Source of the DNA: Klebsiella ornithinolytica NBRC 105727 = ATCC 31898 | GTDB lineage: Bacteria > Pseudomonadota > Gammaproteobacteria > Enterobacterales > Enterobacteriaceae | Direction: 5' to 3' | DNA: 64,000 nucleotides | Assembly: GCF_001598295.1 (NCBI RefSeq) | Contig: NZ_BCYR01000008.1 | Location: forward strand, 62,001 to 126,000 | In this document: positions 57,964-64,000 of the stretch, in pieces | How positions within the stretch are numbered: the stretch's first letter is position 1 | Layout of the letters: each line of letters starts with the position of its first letter | Made by a program: the position numbers and the translations under genes | The notes under the pieces: generated by a model | What the model was told of the DNA's origin: nothing | What the model saw: the letters and a program-made list of their open reading frames with translations, nothing else | Databases searched by the model: none

Positions 57964-58782
57964 ATGGACACAAAAGAGAGAGAAATGACGCAAGACAAAG
58001 AAAGGCCTGCGGGAAGCCAGAGCCTGTTCCGCGGGTTGATGCTGATTGAAATCCTCAGTAACTATCCGAACGGTTGCCCGCTGGCGCACCTTTCGGAGCT
58101 GGCGGGCCTGAACAAAAGCACCGTCCATCGCCTGTTGCAGGGGCTACAATCCTGCGGCTATGTGACGCCCGCACCCGCAGCCGGTAGCTATCGGCTGACC
58201 ACCAAGTTCATTGCGGTGGGGCAAAAAGCGCTCTCCTCGCTGAATATCATCCACGTTGCCGCGCCGCATCTCGAGACGTTGAACCTGGTTACCGGCGAAA
58301 CGGTGAACTTCTCCAGTCGGGAAGATGACCACGCCATTCTGATTTACAAGCTGGAACCCACCACCGGGATGCTGCGCACGCGGGCCTATATCGGCCAGCA
58401 TATGCCGCTGTACTGCTCGGCGATGGGCAAGATCTACATGGCCTTTGGGCACCCTGACTATGTCGAGAACTACTGGGAAACTCACCAGGATATTATTCAG
58501 CCACTGACCCGGAATACCATCACCGGGCTGCCCGCAATGCATGATGAGCTGGCGCAGATCCGCGAGCGCAATATGGCGATGGACCGGGAAGAGAACGAAC
58601 TAGGCGTCTCCTGTCTGGCGGTCCCGGTGTTTGATATCCATCGTCGGGTGCCTTATGCAATTTCTATCTCCCTGTCGACCTCGCGCCTGAAGCAGGTGGG
58701 CGAAAAAAACTTGCTGAAACCGCTGCGCGATACCGCAGAGGCGATTTCACGTGAGCTGGGTTTTGCCGTACGGGAAAGCTAA
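57964..58782 (+). CDS. yiaJ: IclR-family regulator YiaJ
   Basis: YiaJ represses the yiaK-S genes; in Klebsiella, L-ascorbate-6-phosphate has been implicated as inducer. The 272-residue protein has an N-terminal winged helix (SLFRGLMLIEILSNYPNGCPLAHLSELAGLNKSTVHRLLQGLQSCGYV, about 19-66) and a C-terminal IclR effector domain with TRAYIGQHMPLYCSAMGKIYMAF and LGVSCLAVPVFDIHRRVPYAISISLS. It is nearly identical to E. coli YiaJ. The ATG at 57964 follows GGGGAG; the frame is open 37 codons further but unlike the family. It diverges from the ABC operon instead of lying beside yiaK as in E. coli. Confidence 0.94.
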   Translation: MDTKEREMTQDKERPAGSQSLFRGLMLIEILSNYPNGCPLAHLSELAGLNKSTVHRLLQGLQSCGYVTPAPAAGSYRLTTKFIAVGQKALSSLNIIHVAAPHLETLNLVTGETVNFSSREDDHAILIYKLEPTTGMLRTRAYIGQHMPLYCSAMGKIYMAFGHPDYVENYWETHQDIIQPLTRNTITGLPAMHDELAQIRERNMAMDREENELGVSCLAVPVFDIHRRVPYAISISLSTSRLKQVGEKNLLKPLRDTAEAISRELGFAVRES

Positions 58783-58900
58783 GGCAGATGACCAAATTCC
58801 GCTGACGTAACGGAAAAAAAACCGCTGACTCCATTCAGGATCAAGGCGCGCAGGAGGATATTTCTGGCACGCTGCCGTTTTATCCCCAATGGAGCAGTGG

Positions 58901-59389
58901 ATGAACCGTTTTATCATCGCGGATGCCCAGAAGTGTATTGGCTGCCGTACCTGTGAAGTGGCCTGCGTGGTCTCCCATCAGCACGACCAAAGTTGTTCGA
59001 CGGTTTCTGCGACTCAGTTTGCGCCCCGTATCCGGGTGGTGAAAAGCGATGCGCTGTCTACGGCCACCCTGTGCCGGCAATGTGAAGACGCACCCTGCGC
59101 CAATGTCTGTCCGGTTGAGGCTATCCAGCGCGACCGTGGGGTCTGGCGCGTCGACCAGCGGCGCTGTATCGGCTGTAAAAGCTGTATGGTGGCCTGCCCG
59201 TACGGGGCGATGAGCGTGATGATGACCGGGGAAGGGGTGCAGGCGCTGAAATGCGATTTATGCAGCCACACCGACGAAGGCCCGGCCTGTGTGGCGGCCT
59301 GTCCGACCCAGGCGCTGCGCTGCATGGAACCGAGCGAGCTGGAAAGACTTAGCGCCGAGCGTCGCCAGCGCATGGCGCTGGCGATGTAG
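58901..59389 (+). CDS. ysaA: Ferredoxin-type 4Fe-4S electron transfer protein YsaA
   Basis: The 162-residue protein resembles HycB/HydN-type iron-sulfur subunits. Four cysteine clusters are visible: CIGCRTCEVAC (about 12-22), CRQCEDAPCANVC, CIGCKSCMVAC, and CDLCSH with CVAAC, sufficient for four [4Fe-4S] clusters. Its redox partner is unknown. The start MNRFIIADAQK at 58901 has a GGAG ribosome site and matches E. coli; an in-frame ATG four codons upstream overlaps that site and is rejected. Confidence 0.92.
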   Translation: MNRFIIADAQKCIGCRTCEVACVVSHQHDQSCSTVSATQFAPRIRVVKSDALSTATLCRQCEDAPCANVCPVEAIQRDRGVWRVDQRRCIGCKSCMVACPYGAMSVMMTGEGVQALKCDLCSHTDEGPACVAACPTQALRCMEPSELERLSAERRQRMALAM

Positions 59390-59395
59390 CGATGA

Positions 59396-59470
59396 TGCTT
59401 GCGGCGTGTTCCCCGGAAGCGGCGCTGGCGCGCCTGTCCGGGCTACGGGTTGGCCGATGGCGATGAGCCG
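59396..59470. repeat. REP-like element between convergent ysaA and avtA
   Basis: The 82-bp gap contains GCGCCTGTCCGGGCTACGGGTTGG and related dyads that match the REP units seen after selB and in the 101-bp array (shared GCCTGTCCGG core). Confidence 0.7.
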
Positions 59471-59471
59471 G

Positions 59472-60731
59472 TTACGCGGCGCCCTGTTCACTCCAGGCCC
59501 GCTCAATCTCTTCGGCGAGGATTTGCACGCCCGCTTCGATTTTTTGCGGATCCGGCACGTAGTTCATACGCATGCACTGATGCGTGTGCGGCCAGGGTTT
59601 ATCCAGCCCCGGGAAGAAGTAGTCGCCCGGAACCATCAATACACCGCGTTTTTTCAGCCGCTGGTACAGCAGTTCGGTGGAGATCGGCAGATCTTTAAAC
59701 CACAGCCAGAGGAAAATCGCCCCTTCAGGTTTATGAATCAGGCAGCGATCTTCCGGCAGATAGCGACGGATAATGGCGATAGTTTCCTGTACGCGCTGAT
59801 AGTAGAACGGCTTGATGACCGTTTCCGACAGGCGCAGCAGGTCATGACGTTTGATCATTTCGCACATCATCGCCGGCCCCATTCCGCCCGGCGCAAGGCT
59901 GATAATCCCATTCATGTTGCTGATAGCGGTAATGATTTTCTCATTGGCTATGATGATCCCGCAGCGGCTGCCCGGCAGGCCCAGCTTGGACAGGCTCATA
60001 CACAGCACAATATTCGGGTTCCAGAGCGGCCTGGCGTCGCTGAAAATAATTCCCGGGAAAGGCACGCCATACGCGTTATCAATCACCAGCGGGACGCCGT
60101 GTTGGTGGGCCAGCGCATCCAGTTTGATCAGCTCTTCGTCGGTAATCACGTTACCGGTCGGGTTGGTCGGGCGAGAGACACAAATCATCCCCGTCTCTTC
60201 GGTGACCTGCAGATGCTCGAAATCGACGTGGTATTTAAACTGGCCTTCTGGCAGCAGCTCGATATTCGGGCGGGTGGCGACAAACAGATCCTCTTCGAGG
60301 CCCGAGTCGGCGTAGCCGATATATTCCGGCGTCAGCGGGAACAGGACTTTGCGGGTAGTGCCATCCGCACGGCGCCCGGCAAAGAGGTTAAATAAGTAGA
60401 AAAACGCACTCTGACTGCCATTTGTTAGCGCAATATTCTGTGGTTCGATCTCCCAGCCCAGCTCTTCACGCAGCATCTGCGCCAGCACGGTCAGCAGCTC
60501 GCTTTTTCCCTGCGGACCGTCGTAATTACAAAGCGCATCAAGGGCTTTGCCGTTGGCGAGCATGTCAGCCAGCAGGTTCTGGAAGTATTCGTTCATTTCC
60601 GGGATCTGCGCGGGATTACCGCCGCCCAGCATGATTGCGCCCGGCGTGCGCAGGCCGTCATTGAGGTCTTCCATCAAGCGGGTGATGCCTGAATGACGGG
60701 TGAATTTGTCGCCGAAAAGTGAAAATGTCAT
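59472..60731 (-). CDS. avtA: Valine-pyruvate aminotransferase
   Basis: AvtA (transaminase C) makes valine from 2-ketoisovalerate with alanine as donor, producing pyruvate. The 419-residue class I/II PLP aminotransferase has MLGGGNPAQIPEMNEYF (about 34-50), ALTNGSQSAFFYLFNLF, RPTNPTGNVITDEEL, VIDNAYGVPFPG, the PLP lysine in LCMSLSKLGLPGSRCG, and HQCMRMNYV near the end. Length and position next to malS agree with E. coli. Confidence 0.96.
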   Translation of the reverse strand: MTFSLFGDKFTRHSGITRLMEDLNDGLRTPGAIMLGGGNPAQIPEMNEYFQNLLADMLANGKALDALCNYDGPQGKSELLTVLAQMLREELGWEIEPQNIALTNGSQSAFFYLFNLFAGRRADGTTRKVLFPLTPEYIGYADSGLEEDLFVATRPNIELLPEGQFKYHVDFEHLQVTEETGMICVSRPTNPTGNVITDEELIKLDALAHQHGVPLVIDNAYGVPFPGIIFSDARPLWNPNIVLCMSLSKLGLPGSRCGIIIANEKIITAISNMNGIISLAPGGMGPAMMCEMIKRHDLLRLSETVIKPFYYQRVQETIAIIRRYLPEDRCLIHKPEGAIFLWLWFKDLPISTELLYQRLKKRGVLMVPGDYFFPGLDKPWPHTHQCMRMNYVPDPQKIEAGVQILAEEIERAWSEQGAA

Positions 60732-60867
60732 TGCGGATAATCTATCGGTCTTCCTGGAAAGTGGATAACCATAACGCCAGCCTCGACGCGGTGCAAATCG
60801 GCAGGAAAGTCGAAGATTTCATTTTTATGCTGGATTATCGATGGGGATTAGTTTTTTATTCTGCAAA

Positions 60868-60892
60868 GGCTCCCCAAAGAGATCGGGGAGCC
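60868..60892 (-). terminator. Terminator after malS
   Basis: Eight-base perfect arms GGCTCCCC and GGGGAGCC close a nine-base loop 13 bp beyond the malS stop; on the minus strand TTTGC follows, with more T residues (GAATAAAAAACT) further on. Confidence 0.75.
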
Positions 60893-60905
60893 ATCAGAAG
60901 CGGGG

Positions 60906-62939
60906 CTATCGTTGGCCTGCCCATACCACCATGACTTTGTCATCGGCGTTTTCACGGACGAAACCGTAACCTTGCGGCATAGAGAGCGTGGTTTGTTTAC
61001 CCATCCCGATTGCCGGGTGGCGGGCGCGGAACTGGCCGAGTTTCTGCCAGTGGGTGACGCTGAGCGCGGCTTTACCCTCGACGTCCTGCCAGTTCATATC
61101 CGAACGTGTCCCCTGCAACGGATCTGAGCCGGTAGGCCCGAATGGCCGCGCGGACTCATCGCCATAGAAGAGCTGTACCGCGCCTGGTGCGAGCAGCAGC
61201 AGTTCTGCCGCAGTGCTGCCGCCTTCGCGGAACAGGCGCGTGTCGTGGGAGGAGAGGTAGCTCAGAACGTTAAACGTCTGCAGTTTATCCGCCATCTGCT
61301 GCCAGGTCAGGTCAATACTGGAGAGACAGCCTGACGCTTTCGCCGCCTGATCCTGGTAGTCGAAGTTAATCATCGCATCAAAACCGTGGCGGTAGTAATC
61401 GCTCTGCATTACCCCATGACCCCAGGCTTCACCGGTCATCCAGAAAGGCGCGTTATCCAGCGCTTTATCCGGATTGGCCTTTTTCCATTCCGCCAGCGCC
61501 GCAGTGGCCTGGGTTTTCAACTGCTGCCAGGCAGCCTGCTCGACGTGTTTGGCGGTATCGACGCGGAAGCCGTCAATGCCGTAATCACGTACCCACTGAC
61601 TCAACCAGTGGGTCAGATAATCGCGCGGCGTATAGCCTGGAATCACTTTTGCCGCCGTATCAGGCTTTTGTTGATAGAAATTCGGCAGCCCGGAAGGGGC
61701 GGTTGATTCGGTTTTCAGATCCGGCAGAAAAGCCAGGGACATGGTCAGATCGTCAAAGCCTGGGTTGTCGTAGTCGCCGATATCGGTACGAATCCATTTT
61801 TTCCCCCACCATTTTTCCCAGCCGGCTTTATCGCTGAAGTTGATGTAGTCGTTGAAGCTGTGCCAGGTCTGTCCCGGGCCGGGTTTCCAGTTGGTCCAGT
61901 GTTCCCCGAGCGTTTTTTTCAGTTCGTCGCCCTGCAGATACAGCGAGCCGAATTTGAACGTCTGCATATCGGCGAGGGTGGCGTAGCCGGTGTGGTTCAT
62001 CACCACATCGAACAGGATGCGAATACCGCGCTTGTGCGCCTCATCGACAAGGCGACGCAAATCCTCCTCAGTACCCATATTGGCATCCAGCTTTGTCCAG
62101 TCCTGGGCGTAGTAGCCGTGGTAGGCGTAATGCGGGAAATCGCCCTTGGTTCCGCCGCCGACCCAGCCGTGAATTTGTTCCAGCGGCGAGCTTATCCACA
62201 GTGCGTTAACGCCCAACGCTTTCAGGTAGTCGAGTTTGCTGGTCAGCCCTTGCAGGTCGCCGCCGTGGAAGGTGCCGATTTCCTGCATACCGTCTTTGTG
62301 GCGTCCATAGCTGTTGTCGTTGGCCGGGTTACCGTTGACGAAACGGTCGGTCAGCACGAAATAGACGGTGGCGTTATGCCAGTTGAAAGGCGCGTCGGCG
62401 GTGGTTTCCGCACTTTCAAGCAGCAATAAACCATTGCTGTTGGGGGCCGGCTGCAGCGTAATTTTCCCGGCGCTGACCGTGGCGACATTGCCGCTGTAGA
62501 AATCACGGACTTTGCTGCCCTCGGCAAAGGTCTTGCTGACATCCAGCGTCAGCGGCTTACCATCCCATTTTGGACACTGACGCAGCTGCGGCGCGGAAGC
62601 TGTCGCCGCCTCTTTTTCCTCCAGAGAAAGCATCAGCGTCGGCGTACCGGAGCGAGTATCGACTTCAAGCGTGTAGCGACCTTCGCGGAAGACCCGCCAC
62701 TGTGCAGGGGTGCCGCGGCAGGGTTCCATGGAGAGCATCTGGTTGAGTTTGATGGCGCCGACGGGCTGCCAGCACTGTTGGTCAAAATTAATTTGTAGCG
62801 GACGTGTACCCTTCGCCACCTCGTTTTGACTGATAAACCTGCCGGTGCCCTCTTCGGTAAAGGCCGGAAAATCGGCGGTGGTCCAGGCGGCGAAGGCCAT
62901 TCCTGGCAACAAGAGCGACGCTAGCGCAGCGAGTTTCAT
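60906..62939 (-). CDS. malS: Periplasmic alpha-amylase MalS
   Basis: MalS cleaves linear maltodextrins, releasing mainly maltohexaose in the periplasm, and belongs to the MalT regulon. The 677-residue precursor has a signal peptide (1-17, GMAFA|AW), an N-terminal beta region (about 18-190), and a GH13 barrel: YFVLTDRFVNGNPAND, RILFDVVMNHTG (region I), the nucleophile in GIDGFRVDTAKHV (region II), the acid/base in MTGEAWG (region III), and YLSSHDTRLF (region IV). Two or more MalT-like boxes lie upstream of the ATG. Confidence 0.96.
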   Translation of the reverse strand: MKLAALASLLLPGMAFAAWTTADFPAFTEEGTGRFISQNEVAKGTRPLQINFDQQCWQPVGAIKLNQMLSMEPCRGTPAQWRVFREGRYTLEVDTRSGTPTLMLSLEEKEAATASAPQLRQCPKWDGKPLTLDVSKTFAEGSKVRDFYSGNVATVSAGKITLQPAPNSNGLLLLESAETTADAPFNWHNATVYFVLTDRFVNGNPANDNSYGRHKDGMQEIGTFHGGDLQGLTSKLDYLKALGVNALWISSPLEQIHGWVGGGTKGDFPHYAYHGYYAQDWTKLDANMGTEEDLRRLVDEAHKRGIRILFDVVMNHTGYATLADMQTFKFGSLYLQGDELKKTLGEHWTNWKPGPGQTWHSFNDYINFSDKAGWEKWWGKKWIRTDIGDYDNPGFDDLTMSLAFLPDLKTESTAPSGLPNFYQQKPDTAAKVIPGYTPRDYLTHWLSQWVRDYGIDGFRVDTAKHVEQAAWQQLKTQATAALAEWKKANPDKALDNAPFWMTGEAWGHGVMQSDYYRHGFDAMINFDYQDQAAKASGCLSSIDLTWQQMADKLQTFNVLSYLSSHDTRLFREGGSTAAELLLLAPGAVQLFYGDESARPFGPTGSDPLQGTRSDMNWQDVEGKAALSVTHWQKLGQFRARHPAIGMGKQTTLSMPQGYGFVRENADDKVMVVWAGQR

Positions 62940-63228
62940 TCTGGAGTCCTGTGAGCGGTTTTTTGTTCAGTTTGCCCGGCAAAGCGGGTAATGAACTCAT
63001 CCCATCTGCGCTTTTGCAGGGATGACAAAAAGGGGTGAGTGACTGCGGTCAAAAAACAGGCGAAAAATGAGACGGCGCTAGCATTTTTGCCCCCTGATGA
63101 CGGCGCGGAAACCGATTTCAGATGACAGCTTTTAGGAATTGGACTATTTCTGTTAGTGCTCTCACTGGGTATTTTTGATACTATTCGCGACTCAATTAAC
63201 GTTTTTTTGCGTAAAACAAGGTGTTGGA
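62940..63228. promoter_or_regulatory. malS-bax divergent region with MalT-like boxes
   Basis: The divergent gap holds three sequences like the MalT box core GGGATGA or GGGGTGAG: GGGATGAG on the minus strand (62996-63003), GGGATGAC (63019-63026) and GGGGTGAG (63032-63039) on the plus strand. MalT control of malS is established in E. coli. Further right, towards bax, the DNA is AT-rich (TTTTTGATACTATTCGCG, about 63172) and could hold the bax promoter; I see no other gene. Confidence 0.65.
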
Positions 63229-63255
63229 ATGATTAAATCCGACCAGGAGACCTAA
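63229..63255 (+). CDS. Possible eight-codon leader peptide coupled to bax
   Basis: ATG at 63229, seven codons (MIKSDQET) and a TAA whose last base is the first of the bax ATG (TAATG). An AAGG lies a few bases upstream of the leader ATG. The frame overlaps the bax ribosome site AGGAGA, so leader translation could influence bax initiation. It may be chance. Confidence 0.3.
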   Translation: MIKSDQET

Positions 63256-64000
63256 TGATATCGATTCCCATGCGACGATATGGGGCTGCGATACTCATGT
63301 TACTTACCTGCATATTTTCAGGTAGTGTGTTGGCAACAACCCACACAGCAACAACGAGTCATAAAGCCTCACAAGTAAAGAAAAGTAGTCAAGTTAAGGT
63401 AAGCAGTAAACAAGAGTATTCTCGCAATAGTGTAAAGAGTAGTTCACTTCCTGATTTGCGAAAATACCCTTCCGGAACCCCAAGGAAAAAAGCGTTTCTC
63501 CGGACAGTAATGCCTTATATTACTAAACAGAATCAGGTGATTACCGCCGATCGTAACTGGCTTGTTGCCAAGCAATACGACTCGCGCTGGTCACCGACAG
63601 AGCGTACGCGTCTGAAGGATATTACGGCACGCTATAAGGTGAAATGGTCTGGTAATACGCGCCATATTCCCTGGAACACGCTGATGGAACGCGTTGACAT
63701 CATTCCGAACAGTATGGTGGCGACCATGGCGGCGGCGGAAAGCGGCTGGGGGACGTCCAAACTGGCGCGGATGAACAACAATCTGTTTGGTATGAAATGC
63801 GGCGGCGGAAACTGCCGCGGTGCGATGAAAGGCTACTCCCAGTTTGATTCCGTGGAGGAGTCTGTACAGGCTTATGTGACGAACCTGAACACGCATCCGG
63901 CATACAAGTCCTTCCGTAAATCCCGCGCGCAGCTGCGTAAAACGGATCAGGAAGTGACGGCCAGCACCATGATTCATAAGCTGAAGGGCTATTCGACGAA
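63255..64000 (+). CDS. bax: Bax, glucosaminidase-domain protein (3' end outside window)
   Basis: The visible 248 codons match E. coli Bax. A signal peptide (about 1-27, FSGSVLA|TT) is followed by a Ser/Thr/Lys-rich linker (about 28-65) and a mannosyl-glycoprotein endo-beta-N-acetylglucosaminidase-like domain with RKYPSGTPRKKAFLRTVMPYI, SMVATMAAAESGWGTSKLAR (catalytic glutamate), NNLFGMKC and YSQFDSVEESVQAYVTNLNTHPAY. It is probably a periplasmic peptidoglycan-active enzyme. AGGAG lies ahead of the ATG. The gene is cut by the right edge shortly before its expected end. Confidence 0.94.
   Translation, partial: MISIPMRRYGAAILMLLTCIFSGSVLATTHTATTSHKASQVKKSSQVKVSSKQEYSRNSVKSSSLPDLRKYPSGTPRKKAFLRTVMPYITKQNQVITADRNWLVAKQYDSRWSPTERTRLKDITARYKVKWSGNTRHIPWNTLMERVDIIPNSMVATMAAAESGWGTSKLARMNNNLFGMKCGGGNCRGAMKGYSQFDSVEESVQAYVTNLNTHPAYKSFRKSRAQLRKTDQEVTASTMIHKLKGYST

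Overview
The window is chromosomal DNA from a Klebsiella-type enterobacterium (Klebsiella/Raoultella group). Almost every gene has a close Escherichia coli counterpart in the same order as the E. coli coaD-waa-kbl-tdh-gpmM-secB-cysE-lld-mtl-sel-yia-avtA-malS-bax stretch. The lipopolysaccharide core genes are of the Klebsiella kind (wabG, wabH, wabN, wabO, and wabI/wabJ-like genes) instead of the E. coli waaGPSBIJYZK set. I saw no insertion sequence, prophage, CRISPR array, tRNA or rRNA. Species cannot be settled by reading alone.

Region 1 (1-14.0 kb) is the LPS core locus. A leftward block waaQ-wabG-wabH-wabO-waaA-waaE-coaD and a rightward pair wabN-wabJ diverge near 6.7 kb. A second leftward block runs hldD-waaF-waaC-wabI-waaL. 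Together they build Kdo-lipid A, the heptose inner core, its Glc and GalA decorations, the GalA-GlcN outer core with a Kdo/heptose extension (Klebsiella core type 1 by gene content), and ligate O antigen. An ERIC repeat spans the hldD-waaF junction and contributes to both genes.

Region 2 (14-25.4 kb) is housekeeping: threonine catabolism (kbl-tdh), a WaaE-like glycosyltransferase where E. coli has waaH, yibQ-envC-gpmM, the yibN-grxC-secB-gpsA-cysE series, and trmL.

Region 3 (25.4-34.7 kb) holds L-lactate use (lldPRD, with visible LldR and ArcA sites), a 101-bp tandem repeat array, yibL, yibT, and mannitol use (mtlADR, with four CRP sites upstream and mutually exclusive hairpins between mtlA and mtlD).

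Region 4 (35-40.9 kb) holds yibI-yibH, a long palindromic ERIC element at the site where E. coli K-12 carries rhsA, yibF, and selA-selB for selenocysteine.

Region 5 (40.9-58.8 kb) is accessory sugar metabolism. One unit has a GH127 beta-L-arabinofuranosidase, a GPH-type transporter and a divergent AraC regulator. The other is a Klebsiella-type yiaKLX1X2PQRS ascorbate/diketogulonate operon. Between yiaK and the regulator yiaJ lie an SMP-30 lactonase and a complete sugar ABC importer. This composite is the best candidate here for a little-described system.

Region 6 (58.9-64 kb) holds ysaA, avtA, malS (with MalT-like boxes) and the start of bax, which is preceded by an eight-codon leader reading frame.
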